NCBI GenBank assembly: GCA_963969395.1
Contig: OZ017795.1
Coordinates: 25,029,063 to 25,093,062, forward strand
Length of the DNA: 64,000 nucleotides
Origin: Pseudoscleropodium purum
Lineage: Eukaryota; Streptophyta; Bryopsida; Hypnales; Brachytheciaceae
Direction: 5' to 3'
In this document: positions 11,530-23,810 of the stretch, piece by piece
How the letters are laid out: each line of letters opens with the position of its first letter
How positions within the stretch are numbered: the stretch's first letter is position 1
Position numbers and translations under genes: made by a program
The notes under the pieces: generated by a model
Database searches by the model: none
The model's input: the letters and a program-made list of their open reading frames with translations, nothing else
What the model was told of the DNA's origin: nothing

Positions 11530-13975
11530 TCCACGTAGGCCAAATCTATTTATAATGGGATAAAAAGTTTTTAACCTCTAATTGTTTACGTGACATTTGT
11601 CTAATACGATGTCAGACGTCCAATACATCACCAAAACCCTAGAACATGTCCAACAAAACACCTTGGCTAGTCATCTAATGCTTACACAAACCTATTCAAT
11701 TTTGACACTCTTAAATTCACTCATATGAACTCTAATTACAATGAATGATAGCTTCATCAAAATTTAATAAAATTTCCCACATCCTTTCAAATTTTCATTG
11801 GAAACAAAAGATTTTTCTATTTTTTGTGGTTGGTTGAATTCTCTACTTTCTCATAGGAGGCCACATACTTTCTTTCTCGTAACTTAGTACAACTTTTGAA
11901 TATCAACTCTAAATTAAAAAAATAAAATCATTTTAAAAACACAACACTATAATATACAACTTTTTTAATTTTAATTTCAAAATTCTTAAAATAAGACATA
12001 TTCTAACTCCTCAACATTAAAGGTTACAAATAACAACAAGAGAGATGATGAATAGTGTCTTTTTTTCTTGTACCTCATCTTCTACTTTCACTATACAAGT
12101 TAAGAGGACTTCAACCTATATTTTAATTTTGTGGTTCTTCTATCATCCATTGGTTATCAATTTTAACCAAAAAATTGATTTTATATTTTTAACTAGAAGA
12201 TAAATCATCATAGAGTTAGTAGAAAAAATATTATTTGTATATATTTTTTTTAACAGCTTTATATACACAAAATCATATTAGATGAATATTTTAAGTATAA
12301 GATAAAAAATTATGAACTAAAATATGTTTAATAAAGATAAAAAATAAAGTTTCAATCAAAATATTACTCCATTTGCTAAAATTAAAGAATATGTTTAATG
12401 GTAGCAACAATATAATTTGTACAATAAACCTTAGTTAAAGAATTGATTGGCCTCTGTAATCATTGTTGATGACCACAATTTTTTTTGATAAGTTTGGCTA
12501 TGCAATAATATTGATTATTGTTAAAATCTTCAAAATATTTTTCAAATGTCATTTCAACGCTATAGAGCTTGACGCATCCAATCAACAACAAAATTATGAA
12601 TGCCAAGGTTTCACATTGAAGATTTTCATGGCATTGTTACTTGACACAAGGTTGTTTTGGCAGTTAAGATGGATGTTGAAGAGGAATAATGACTAAATTG
12701 AAAATTATCCTATATGTTAATATGTATAATAAGTTTGTTCCAAGGAGAGTTTTAAGTAGGGTTCAATAGCTTACCTAGTGAATTTTAATCCTAGTCATAT
12801 TACATAATTTAAAAGAATTTGTATTGAATTATTTTCAATTTGATTCACTTCCAATTTGCATAAATATTGCACAATACTAGTTGCACAATATCCAATTTGG
12901 TAAATGTTTCATTCCATTATAATCCACAAAGAAAAATACAAATATACTTTATGCATAATCTAAATAGAAAATCAAGTAATTCATAGTTTTACTAATCCGA
13001 CTTGAACATAGCATCTCCATATTGATTTAACTTGGTTTTCTCATTACACACAAAACTCATCTAATTAGCAATGAATTTATACTAAATTTCACAACTACAA
13101 TGACAACAAATTACAAAATAAACCAATGAATATAATTAATATGGGCTAGGACTTAGACTTGCATTTTTAACAAAAGGTAAGAATTCAATTTGGCAAACAA
13201 GACCTAGTAGGTTTAAGAAGAAACAATCACCAACCACCACCAACTGAATCAATTGACAAAAATCCAAATTAACAATCAACTCTCACCATCCAAAATCAAC
13301 CTAATTTGGCTAATCAAGCTATTAACTAAAATAGAGTGTATGTACAACCTATGAACTTCTTAATTAACAAACTATTTACCAAATAGGTAAAATCTGCAAA
13401 AATTCACTTAAATAATATATACCTATATTTATCATAATGCTCATATTTGTAAATTTCATTCTATTTGAAGTAAGATATATTATTGAAAATTTTATAGTTG
13501 ATTTAAGCAAATTGTATTTTGATATGATTTAAAAAAAATTCATAGTGATGAATAATTTTTTGTGACACATCTTTGTAATAGTAAAAGATTTTACTTTTGT
13601 CATTTAAGACATTTAACATAAGTTTAAGTATTCTTTGGAATAATGTATAGAAGAGAGTTGTATAGAGATCTTGGAATATAAAAATGAAAGCTATTTTTTT
13701 TTCAAATTTTTATCACTATATGCACATATAAATTAATGACAGACCAAATATGAATTATAATGAAGATTTAGGTAGTGGTGGCTACTATTTTTTCTTATTT
13801 TTATTAATTCATTAACTTACTGACATCTTTACTTATAAAATGAATGTAAAATCCTTATGTTTTTATTTATTTTTGTAGAATCATTTGCCTTCAAATTGGC
13901 ATATTACTAATTCATCAATTAATTTGAAGGCCCAACACTATTGAAACTACAACAAATTGATGTTGTAAAATGTTT
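11530..13975. other. AT-rich DNA, nothing recognised
   Basis: Long AT-rich stretch with scattered short open frames. I see no terminal repeats, RNA gene or conserved motif. The 77-codon frame at 12463-12696 has no recognisable feature. Confidence 0.4.
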
Positions 13976-13979
13976 TTCT

Positions 13980-15950
13980 ATTATTCCGTATTTTAGGAAG
14001 AATTCATGTGTTCGGAGTTTGAGACAAAGTAATATGTAACAATACTATTTTTCAATGTCATTTGGTCGTTGATACACTTGATTATAGAGTTCAATGTTGG
14101 AAATTCAATAATTTTTTATATTTTGATAATTGAAAAATAGTCAATGATCATTGTTCACAATTGAAATAAAACTCTTTCATAATATAGATTTCAAGATGTA
14201 TGGAATCTCAAAAAATTTGGAAACAACCTTTAACTCTTAGAGACTTCATAAAAAACTTATTATTCCCTTAGAGCTACATTTTAAACCTCCAATATTCCCT
14301 TCACAATATTCTTCTCCACTTAAGTGTTGTACTTTTATAAAATGTGGTGGATGTGAAAAATTAAACTCCTAATGCATTGAATGTGTTACAATCGACATGG
14401 ATCAAGGCCATTTTGAATCAATTCAAAGAAAATGATCACAAATACATTTCTTTATAGACTTATCCACCAATACCAAAATGGAGTATGCAGTTGGGCTTAG
14501 GTGACTATTAATTGAAGCTTTTGAGTACTTAACATTCAAAATGGCACTTGGATATTCCTATATGCTCTCCAAAATATCTAAGTTGCAAAAAACAAGGTTA
14601 TTTGAGTTTAAAAGAATTTTATATATGAAGGCATGTTTATAATTTGTAATATGATTGTTATTTCACATCCATGGTTCACATTTGTCCAACCAAAAATGAA
14701 TGCAATGCTACATTTTCTATCATAGATGAAAATATTATTTAAAAGAACATCATTCTTTTATGAGACATTTTTACAATGATATATTCAAGTATTTCATAAA
14801 ATTGTTTGAATTACTTTTTTAATTCGATCAATGTATGATTTCACAATAAATTATAAAGGATTAATAATTTAATAGCGATGGTCAAAAAATCTTAAATACC
14901 TTCCTTTGTGTTGCAGTCCTTGGCATAGAAATGACACATTGATTATTACAATGAGGTAGTATAGGATTATTTTTACACTACATTAAAAGAAACTTTTCCA
15001 AATTTTTTTATATTTTTTGAACATTACAATGAACTGAATAGAGCATCAAATCTCTCAAACCAATCATAGCGTCTATATTTGAAGTTATAACAAGTCAACA
15101 AAAAAAGTTCTTTCAACAATTTGAAAGTAGTTTAATAAGTTCACATTTAGCAAAGGATCATCATTATAATGTATTTGCTAAGATTCAAATAGATGATCTT
15201 GCAATTTGTCAAAAATTTGCACCTATAGATGGACTATTTGTTATTATGAATAAATAACAAATTATTGCTCATCGATGAAGAATGTATAGACCTTACAATA
15301 GAATTGACATTTTAATATTTTAAGTCATTGCCAAATATTGATCATGTTATATATTTGGATAAATGATGTAATGTTTTTTACTGGTTCTTAGAAGCATTTT
15401 CACAAAATTGTATTTTACTTATTAATTTTCATTTGATTACTTAATATCAACAAACTTCAAATTTTTAGTTAATTATTCAATATCAACATACTTCAAATGC
15501 AATTGATAAATCTCAACATTTTTTATTCATGAATAATGTTTCTAAAATCATCATTGGACACAGAAGTCAAATGCAAGAAGGTTTTATCACTCATATAAAA
15601 CTTTCAACTTTTATTGAAAATTTAAAAAAATTTGAATCAATTTATCAACATGTAAATATATTATTGGAAGGCCATTGATAAGATGTCATGAGACACAAAA
15701 GAAACACTTCACAAAGTATGTTTGAAATTTTTTGGTGATACCTTCGAGCTTCATTTCTACAACAATATGGAATTTTATTTAGTGATGTACTTACTATAAC
15801 ATTAGTATGTGGATGAAAATTTTGTAAAAAAGTACAATTCAATGATAAATGGACATACTTACCTATATCAACAATGCACATTGTTTTGACACAAAACTTA
15901 GCCTTGTGCTCTAAGTCAAATTTGTCTTGTATATATAAATGGAATATGTA
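13980..15950 (+). pseudogene. Heavily decayed coding remnant, family unknown
   Basis: Several stretches read on the plus strand as protein-like sequence between frequent stops, with a less AT-skewed codon pattern than the surroundings. Examples are near 14330-14640 (a 'KCGGC'-containing stretch), 15125-15245 (rich in Phe/Asp/Leu, ending 'FVIMNK') and 15525-15900 (a 'NDKWTYLPIS' stretch). All three frames are used, so there are frameshifts as well as stops. It may be the coding part of an old transposon. I do not recognise the family, and real coding origin is itself uncertain. Confidence 0.3.
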
Positions 15951-16036
15951 CCATAATTTGCTCGTTACTATTATAGCTCTATGATAGTAATAATGAATTT
16001 GGCATCACTAATTTCTATTTCAACTCATTACTAATA

Positions 16037-17470
16037 TTGCTGTTGTCGGGTTGAGAGGAGCGCGTTTTGGAAATACGTAGGGTATCTGTCTGCGATTGGA
16101 ACTAGTTAGGTAGAAACTTCAAACAACCTTCAAGTCATCTGATTTTCGATCTTCAGTCTTTTGTTAGCTTATCTTATGTTGGCTCTAAATGGATCAAAGT
16201 TTGGTCAAGTAGGTGATAAAAAACCACAAGCCTCTGACGGATAAAACGGGATAGCATAACACAAGATGTTGTCCGGATGATGAGCTCTTAAACTTCAAAC
16301 CCGTTGTGACCAGCAATTGTGCCTCACCAGTGGAAACAACAAAATGTAACCATATGGGTGATCAATTCCACTTCGTCACTACAAATACAAAACGGAACTA
16401 CTCTTAGATTCCCACATAACCCACAACAAATTTTACAATGTAGAAAGGAAAAATAACTAGCCTTCAAAACTAGTTAGGAATAACAAATAAAAAAATTAGG
16501 CCACAAACCACAATACACAAAAGGTTTCTAAAAGTCTTTAAATCTTCATTTCTTCAGTTCTCCATGTCTTGTATACTTGAAGTGTTCAAAAACACAAGGA
16601 AACCTATGACTAACTCTAAACTACCTCTAAACTTCAAACTAATGCTACAGACGCTTTACAACTCCAAGTGTTTAGTATTTTATCTTTCTAGAAAGATAAC
16701 AAAATATACTAAAACTCCTCCAAAATTGAGCTCAATCTAAACTACTGTCCAAGCACTATGGACAAAACAAGTCTTGGCCTTCCTTTTCTAAAGGCAATAG
16801 ACCTCTTTACTTTTAAATTTGTATATCTCCCTCAAAAATACTCTAATTATGAAGTGCAATAACTTTTTAGAAAGCTAACCACATGATCTCCAACCTCACA
16901 AAATCTCATGTAGATCCAAAATATTGTCTGTACATTACAAGCCTCAAAAATCTCAGTTCTTCTTAGTTGGGTAGCCACTAACTTCCTACCTTCAAACTAT
17001 CACAACTTCCTCAATAATCTTCCAAATCAAGCTTGCAAACTCATTTTGGAAAGTTAATTTTATAAGGAACAAACTCACAAACTTCCATTTAAAAAAATTC
17101 TATACAAATGAAGATATCTCCTTTCAAAAATTGATTTTTTAAAACTCACTTCTATACACACACCTTTTTATACACTCAACATACTAAGAAATCTCCCTAT
17201 TTTCCTTTTTTCCCTTTTCAAGGTAAGAGTGAGACACATCAGTCCATACTCCTACTCCTACTCCTAAAGTTCACCCCAAAAAAATCCCTTCATTTGTCCT
17301 CTTTACACTACCATACATTTGCATTTCCTAACCATTTATTTTAATTAGAAGGCCAATACTTAAATCATCTCCAATCCAAACTTAATAAAATAAAATTAAG
17401 GGATTACTAAAAAACCCTATCAAAGGGCCTCTATACTAAAGGGTCTTGAATCAATTTCCAGCCACTAAGT
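16037..17470. other. Compositionally distinct repeat-like segment
   Basis: Base composition shifts abruptly at ~16037 ('gttgtcgggttgag') to a less AT-rich sequence with no open frame. Parts near 16.5 kb and 17.1-17.2 kb loosely resemble the left end of the window. It could be part of a non-coding retroelement (LTR or untranslated region), but I found no matching second LTR and leave it unclassified. Confidence 0.3.
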
Positions 17471-17995
17471 CGTAGATTTAGTTGGTTGGAGACGTGGTGG
17501 TCATAAATTGCCAACTACTTTGGGTCTCAAATCCATCGATTAGAGTTCAAATCCCGATGGGCTCGTTGACTAGTTTCGACGGCCCATGACTTGGCACGCT
17601 AGTAAAGCAAGAAAGTAGTACTAGCCAACCTACTACCTACCCCTCTGAGCCAGGGTTGACACGATGTCCAGACGTGGACGCTGTGTCCGCAGCGTCCGCT
17701 GACATTCGCGTCCACCTGTCCTCTGTCCGCCCGTCCGCCTGGTTATGACCGTTCGATCAACACGCGGACTGATGTAGTCCGCACGATTTGGGCGTTCGCC
17801 TCGGGCCGTCCGCCCCGCCCGTCCACCTTCCGACGGTGGGAGGGACACTGCGTCCACTAGCGTCTGTGCGTCCGGACGTCCGGGTTACGGATGCTTTTTT
17901 CGGGCAAACGTAGAGATTTGTCAACCCTGCTCTGAGCTGTCCATGTGACAAGAGCAGTAAGCACCTATGAGGTGCAAACTGCCTCCAAAAATTGT
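17470..17995 (+). repeat. Possible tRNA-derived SINE (interrupted by a hAT-like MITE)
   Basis: Near 17495 there is a box-A-like 'tagttggttgg', and ~65 bases later, at 17548-17558, a box-B-like 'agttcaaatcc' (consensus GGTTCGANNCC, two differences). This is the layout of a tRNA-derived polymerase III promoter. The body continues to ~17650, is interrupted by the MITE at 17651-17929, and resumes after it. The cloverleaf is too poor for a functional tRNA. Target-site duplications of the SINE itself were not found. Confidence 0.35.
17651..17929 (-). mobile_element. hAT-like MITE A (279 bp, perfect 8-bp TSD)
   Basis: The element begins CAGGGTTGACA and ends TGTCAACCCTG, and is flanked on both sides by the identical 8-mer ctctgagc (17643-17650 and 17930-17937). 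The CAGGG termini and 8-bp target duplication are typical of the hAT superfamily. It is GC-rich in an AT-rich setting and crowded with CGTCCG/CGGACG. Its right end matches the left end (37029) of the 11.75-kb element, and its left end matches the right end (48779) over ~65 bases, so it is inverted relative to that element. It has no coding capacity. The perfect TSD suggests this is a younger insertion than its neighbours. Confidence 0.93.
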
Positions 17996-18119
17996 GGTTT
18001 TCACTACAACCAAACCACTTTTACTAAATACTATTTATAGAATTAATAAAGATTAAATCTAATATTTACATAATGGAAGAATTTCCATCAAGACACCACA
18101 TGTTTCATCTAACCAGAAA

Positions 18120-18720
18120 ATAAGTTTTAGTGCTGGCAAATGTTACATCATTGGTTGATTATGTTATTTGGGATAGCCATAATTTTGATTTAAAGCAAGT
18201 GCTTAATGCTATACAACAAATTTGTGATGGAAATTTAGACTTGAATAGCCACCACATTGCATAAAATAAAGAAGATTATGTTATTTATAGATTAGTTCAA
18301 AAAAATATTGGTAATCCATTGAAGAGACAAAAGATTGCAAATATTCATGTTTATGGCTTAAAATCAAGTCACAAGAAAAGATTACGTTTTCTTAATACAC
18401 TTGACAATCATAAATTGAATGCCTGCAAGGTTGACAAGACGGTCGGACGTCTGGGACGTTCGGATGCGGACGCTGTGTCCGTAGTGTCCGTTGACATTCT
18501 CGAACACTGTCCACCTGTCCGCCTTGTCCGCCCCGCCCCGTCCGTCCGCCCCGCTTGTTCGCCTTCTGACGGCGGGAGGGACATTACGTCCGCTGGCGTC
18601 CGTGCGGACGGATGTCCGGGTTACGGACGCCTTTTTCGAGCGGATGTAGAGATTCGTCAACCCTGGATGCCTATAATAGCCTTACATTACAAAATTCACC
18701 ATGGGCCTATTGTTTATATT
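18120..18720 (+). pseudogene. Decayed coding remnant split by MITE B
   Basis: From ~18130 to 18425 one frame reads as protein-like sequence with few stops (a 'DYVIWDSHNFDLKQVL' stretch and a Lys/Arg-rich 'SSHKKRLRFLNTL' stretch). It is cut by the MITE at 18426-18665 and continues for ~20 codons afterwards. The longest open frame here (18319-18723) is a fusion with the MITE and not a real gene. The family is not recognised. It may belong with the decayed stretch at 14-16 kb. Confidence 0.3.
18426..18665 (-). mobile_element. hAT-like MITE B (240 bp, imperfect TSD)
   Basis: Starts CAAGGTTGACAAG and ends GTCAACCCTG. Flanks aatgcctg (18418-18425) and gatgccta (18666-18673) agree at 6 of 8 positions. 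The right 120 bases match the right end of MITE A and the left end of the 11.75-kb element. The left end matches more loosely and has a small insertion. It is GC-rich, CGTCCG-rich and non-coding. The mutated TSD and termini make it older than MITE A. Confidence 0.85.
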
Positions 18721-18724
18721 TAAT

Positions 18725-19465
18725 CCTTTAAAGTGGCAAGTTTTGTAATTTATAGCTATACTTTGTTTTATAAGAGATCCTCTTTTTAACTAAAAGAATT
18801 TTTCAATACAAAATTTCAATTATAATGCACTTTTTGAAGTTTAGAATATGTATAGTTTTGCCATTTGATAGAATGGTTTTTCTTTTTTAAGGCCTATTTG
18901 CATCTTAAAACATTGCAAAGTTTAAACAACAATTAGTTAATATGGTCGTAATGATACAATTTCAAACTACATTCAAACTATAGTACAAACTTCAAGTATT
19001 TTCAACATCATTTATATAACATGTTCATATCTTAAAGAAGAAGTGTAAGTTATACAAGATATTGGTGCATCACATGTCATTTATAAAAAAGAAAATATAA
19101 GTATACCTAATATTATTAGTATTCCTTCTGTAGCAAATGTTCTAACTTCAATTTCATGTTACTTTACATTATCACCAAATAAAATACTATTGACTATGAT
19201 AAAAGATGAGCAAATTATATCAAAATTAGTTTGTTGGAGAGTTTCTATAATTCTCCAATGAAATATTTTAGAATCCAAAGGAATTTGAAAATTTTATTCA
19301 TATTTACATAAATAACTTAGATAACGTTGCATGTTGTAAATGAAGGCATTATATAAAAATATGTATATTTACATTATTTGAAATGAGTTTTAATATTCAT
19401 AATATAATAAAGAAAATGACATCATTTAAAGTGACTTTAAGATGACGTCTTCTCACTACCGTGAC
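18725..19465. other. AT-rich DNA, nothing firm
   Basis: A short stretch near 19040-19250 reads as protein-like sequence on the plus strand between stops, but is too decayed to assign. There is no other feature. Confidence 0.3.
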
Positions 19466-19467
19466 AA

Positions 19468-19688
19468 CACTACAAGAGAAAAAAATATTTTAAATGATTT
19501 TTTAAGTATAGTTCTAGATATAAGATTATAAATAATAATCTTTAAAAAAAAATTTAACAAAATTCACTAAAAATACATGTGTTTATAATAAATTTTTGTT
19601 GAAAATCTTTTTAAGGGTCATGACTTATAATCTTATGTTTAGGACTATATTTAAAAACTCGCTTAAAACACTCATTTCTCTTCTAATG
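19468..19688. mobile_element. CACTA-type MITE (221 bp)
   Basis: The sequence is a long imperfect palindrome. The left arm begins CACTACAAGAG; the right arm, read in reverse complement, begins CATTAGAAGAG. The arms agree for about 65 bases, including 'ataagattata'. The 3-bp flank caa is present on both sides (19465-19467 and 19689-19691). CACTA-like termini with a 3-bp target duplication are the signature of the CACTA (En/Spm) superfamily. No coding sequence. Confidence 0.8.
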
Positions 19689-19691
19689 CAA

Positions 19692-20312
19692 ACAACTATA
19701 AAAAAAAAGTTCACTTAAAAACTTCATTGTATTTTATGTTATTTTTTTTGGTTTTTCACTTTAAATTATAATATGTCAAATTGGAAGGTTTTTTCTAATT
19801 TTCAAAGTAATGAATCTCAATTAGAACGTGAATTTGAATTTTCTATATTGCAACTACCGGATCAACTTCTACTATCGCTAGGTCTTTCACTACCACATGT
19901 TGTAAGTCCAATAGTTATCACTTGGGCCTTGGATTTTTCTTCTTTTTCGCTTTTGCTCATTTAGTTTAGTTTTTTTTAATCCAAAAGACCTAAAAAGTGT
20001 GTTAACATTGTATTAGTAGAAGTCCCTACAATTATAGTATGTTATTTTTCTAAAACCTAGAAGTACTTTAATACTTGCATTTAAAATTTCTGGTATCTAA
20101 ATAGGTGTTTAATATGTTGATTAGGGGTTTGAAATAGATTTGTACCTTGATAAACAAAATTATAATAAACACTTATTCTAGATTATTACCAAATTTATTT
20201 AAATCAATCATAAAAATTACTCATTAAGGATTGGAGATAGGTGTTTGTGGCTTAAATAAAGGTCAAGAGATCAATGGCAAAATCAATTTGTGAAGATTTC
20301 CTTGTACATGAA
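19692..20312. other. AT-rich DNA between two CACTA-type elements
   Basis: A 63-codon frame at 19773-19964 begins with an ATG and has mixed composition, but shows no family motif. I do not call it a gene. Nothing else is seen. Confidence 0.35.
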
Positions 20313-20465
20313 TCACTATAAAAAAAACAATGTTTTTGTATACAAAAATTCTAAATGCTAATGTCTTAAATTATGTCAGATTCTATTTTTTCAAACATCC
20401 AAATTTTTATGTTGTTAGGGACGTGCCAAAAACATCAAAAATCTTAATGGACATCACATGTTCAG

Positions 20466-20952
20466 TGTCAAGACTTGAGTTACAAAATGGGGATCCTGTT
20501 GATGCTTCCTTGTAACCCACCGATCTTGGATGCAAAGTCCATGTGGATTCCCTTTTACCAACCAGAGAGTATCTTGAGAATCAATCTCTCAACGGATTCA
20601 CCGATGCCCAGTCCTTCATAATTGTGATCACTCAACCAATTCACATTTATTCAATCAGTCTGTAATTACCCGAAAGGAGTTCGCTCAACATCTGATCACT
20701 CATGTACCAAAAGATGCTCGACAAATAGCTTATCACTCATAAAGACAGTAGAATGAGAGAATTGGGAAGCTTGTAATCCAAATCTTGAATTGTATTGAAA
20801 GTATATTACGTGAGGGACATCACCCTCCTTACTGGGCTATAAGGTGATCTCATGTAACTAACATTGAGCAATTGTTTCTTGTAACTCCCAATCCCTAGTC
20901 CTTTAGTCTCTATGGTGGAATCATATTCAACTGGAACGACGCAATTATGACA
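20466..20952 (-). repeat. 3' LTR of the Ty3/gypsy element
   Basis: 487 bp, with ends TGTCA and TGACA. It aligns along its whole length with 26320-26813, e.g. 'ggatgcaaagtccatgtgga', 'gagaatcaatctct' and 'aagcttgtaatccaaa'. It is the 3' LTR because the internal genes read from high to low coordinates. Confidence 0.93.
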
Positions 20953-20970
20953 TCACCCCCCCTCAAAGGC
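20953..20970 (-). other. Polypurine tract of the Ty3/gypsy element
   Basis: On the minus strand the sequence next to the 3' LTR is TTTGAGGGGGGGTGA, a purine run directly abutting the LTR, as required for plus-strand priming. Confidence 0.8.
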
Positions 20971-21365
20971 ATATAGTTCTTATATTCTAAAATTTGGTCT
21001 TCATGCATCGGAATGCAAACGGTGAAATTCCTCCATGATATTCAAAGCGTTTTGTAAATTCTTTATTGATTCCTAGGAATTTTCTTTGGAGACATATCCC
21101 TTTTAGACCACCAGGTACTATAGCTTTCTCCATCAACCAGTCAATCGAGAATCCAAGACTTCACTGACCTCCCACTCGAAATCCCCTTTAAACATCACTA
21201 TAGGTGGAGATGCTTGTTGTTTGTGCTCCGAGATAGTATTAGGGCGATATCTCTTCAACAAGGATACATTGAACATGTTATGTATATGAACTTTGGTAAG
21301 CTTTAGCCGATAGACTAAATCAGATAGCTTGAAAATAACAGGAAATGATTCAAGAAATTTTGATG

Positions 21366-22393
21366 CTAGTTTTTCATTGGCACCATTGTAAAAATATTAT
21401 TATGACAAAGTAATACCTTGTACCCTATTTGAAAACAAGGTTGTAGTTGCATACTACAGTCATAGTTGCACTTGGCTTGATCTCCTGCTAGTTTTATCAT
21501 GGTCTTGACCTCTTCGTGTATTTCCTTTAGAAGTCGCATCCTATCTTTCACTGTTGGAACATTTGAATCTGAAGACATGGTGAATGACAACGCAGGATAA
21601 TATCCATAGGTAACATAGAATGGCAAAATCCCGTGGCCGAATGAAGTGAGTTATTGTAGGCAATTTCTGCTATCAGAAGAAGGTTTGCCCAATCGTCTTG
21701 TTGTCTAGTTGTAAACATGTGTAGGAATTGTTCTAGCACCTAATTCACGTGCTTTGTCTGGCCGTCCGATTGTGGATGAAATGCTGTCGTGGGAGATGAT
21801 TGAATGTGGACGAGGTCATTGAGCCGTTTCATGAATTCAAAAATAAATATTGGACTACAATTAGATATAATTTCGTCGTGTGTTCCATGGTGTTTCCAAA
21901 CATGATGGAGGTATAATGTGACTGTTGTCGAAAAGTCGACTATTTCATTTATTGAGATAAAATGTCCTAACTTAGTGTTTTTGTCCATCATGACCATCAT
22001 AGAGTCAAAACCAATGCTCTTTGGTAACTTAACCACGAAATTGACTGTTACTCACTTCCATGGCATGTTCGCTATCGGAATTGGTTGTAACAACCCATAG
22101 CAAGCACGATGCGTTGGTTTCAACCATTGGCATAAGTCGCAACCATCAACATAAGGGTGGACATATTTGCGAAAAGTTGGCCAATAGAAAGTTCTCACCA
22201 CCAAATCTAATGTTTTTGCCCAACCTTGATGTTCAATAGTTGAAGCATCGTGTTTTGAACGAAGTATTTGTCGATGTAGCTCCTCGTCATCTGGTACAAA
22301 AATTACATTCCAATAATGGAGCACTCCATTACTGATTTTATAATCTTGGAATTGATAGCAAATGTCCACTAGTTCTCGATCAGGGCCATTCAT
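21366..22393 (-). pseudogene. Ty3/gypsy integrase, degenerate
   Basis: Reads through several frames from an N-terminal zinc-binding region (His residues then 'CDLCQ', ~22.1-22.25 kb) to the catalytic core (21740-22036). The first catalytic Asp is present in 'MMDKNTK'. The second falls in 'ISNC', where gypsy integrases have Ser-Asp-Arg, so Asp is replaced by Asn. The Glu is replaced by Lys in 'DGQTKHVN'. A C-terminal region follows at 21366-21739. Catalytic replacements plus frameshifts make it inactive. Both replacements are of the G-to-A type expected from decay of methylated sequence. Confidence 0.9.
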
Positions 22394-22742
22394 AAAAAAA
22401 AGCTAATATCGGCTTGAAAGTGGTATCATCATTCATGACCACGTTTATGCGATCAATTGTTTGAATGTTGGTCCATATTGGTTTAATTGCCTCCATAAAT
22501 GCCAATTGTAATAATAGTTTGAATTCCTTTTGAGGATCTTATATAATGTTAGAACACCTTGAGAGCATGTTCGTGTGGCCATTCAATGTCCTTGGTTGAT
22601 GATGGATTACGAAATCAAATGCTGAGAGTTGCTTGGACCACCATGTTTGTCATCGATTGAACTATTTGGTTGCCATGAAGTGCTCGAGATTTTTGTAATC
22701 CGAGATGACACAAACTTGATGTGGTGAACCTTCAAGGTACAC

Positions 22743-23279
22743 CTACCATTTTTGAAATGCAAGTACTGTACTAAGCAATTCCTTATCATATATATCGTAG
22801 ATTTGCTTGGTCGATTGCATTTTAGAACTTCTATATGTACATGGGTGTAAGTGACCATCCTTGCCGTGCTGCGATAAAATAGCCCTAGTAGCAAAATCAG
22901 AGGTGTCAATTTCGACAATAAAGGGTTTTCCAAAATCTGGATGAATTGATATTGGCGCTCGAGTGAAGCAAGATAGAAGTTCCTCAAATGCTTTGTCTAC
23001 AAGAAGTATCCATTGTAATTGTTGATTTTTTTGAGTCAAGGCTATAAGAGAGACCGTGATTCTTAAGTAATCATTAATGAACTGGCAATAAAAATTCACA
23101 AATCCTAGGAAGGCTTGAACCTCTTTCACCGTTTTTAGAGTTAGCCATTCTTGAATGGCCCATACCTTGTCCTGATACATTTCTAGTCCCTTTTTGGAGA
23201 CAATCATAACCCAAAATTCCATGGAGTCTTTATGAAATTGGCACTTAGAAATTTTGACATAAAGGCCATGCCAATACAA
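22743..23279 (-). pseudogene. Ty3/gypsy RT connection and RNase H
   Basis: The open stretch of 178 codons carries the end of the RT domain and the tether (a 'VQAFLGFVNFYCQFI' stretch; family form FLGLANYYRRFI), then RNase H with the catalytic-Asp-containing 'VEIDTSDFA'. This is the typical gypsy order. The stretch is continuous, but neighbouring parts of the polyprotein lie in other frames. Confidence 0.9.
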
Positions 23280-23294
23280 TCGTTGAAGAACTTC

Positions 23295-23810
23295 CTACAC
23301 AATTAACCAATATTCGTCCAAATTTTTTGAAAAAATAAGGATATCATCTAAATAAACTACCACCGGTATATCCAAAAGATCGTAAATAATATATTGCATG
23401 TAAGCTTGAAATTGAGTGGGGGCGTTCGTTAAGCCAAATGGCATTACTAAATACTCAAATAATCCATAATAAGTTTCAAATGTTGTTTTAAACTCATGGC
23501 CAACTACCATTCTCACTTTGTGATAGGCCTACCTTATGTCCAGTTGTGTAAATATTCTTTCTCCCACCAATCAATCAATTAAATCCAGAATTAATGGAAG
23601 AGGGTAACGATTTCTTATTGTGACCTCATTCAAATTTCTATAATCGACACAAACCTGAATGGACCCATCCTTCTTTTTGGCATAGACAATGGGAGCTAAA
23701 ACTAGAGACTTTGAATGGCTAATCCAACCTTTGCTCAAATTTTCTTCAAGGTATCGTTGGAGTTCCTCCAATTCCACTGGGGACATGGGCTGCAAGTTAG
23801 TGTTGCAAGG
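23295..23810 (-). pseudogene. Ty3/gypsy reverse transcriptase
   Basis: Contains the RT palm motif YLDDIL at ~23350 and, upstream, '[17 protein letters not shown]' and '[12 protein letters not shown]' (family form CVDYRALN). The YxDD metal-binding pair is intact. A frameshift or stop lies between 23517 and 23570. Together with the following RNase H it identifies the element as Ty3/gypsy. Confidence 0.93.

Noticed and set aside
17495..17565. Functional tRNA gene
   Set aside because: Boxes A and B are recognisable but imperfect, and I could not form acceptor and anticodon stems. A SINE head is more likely.
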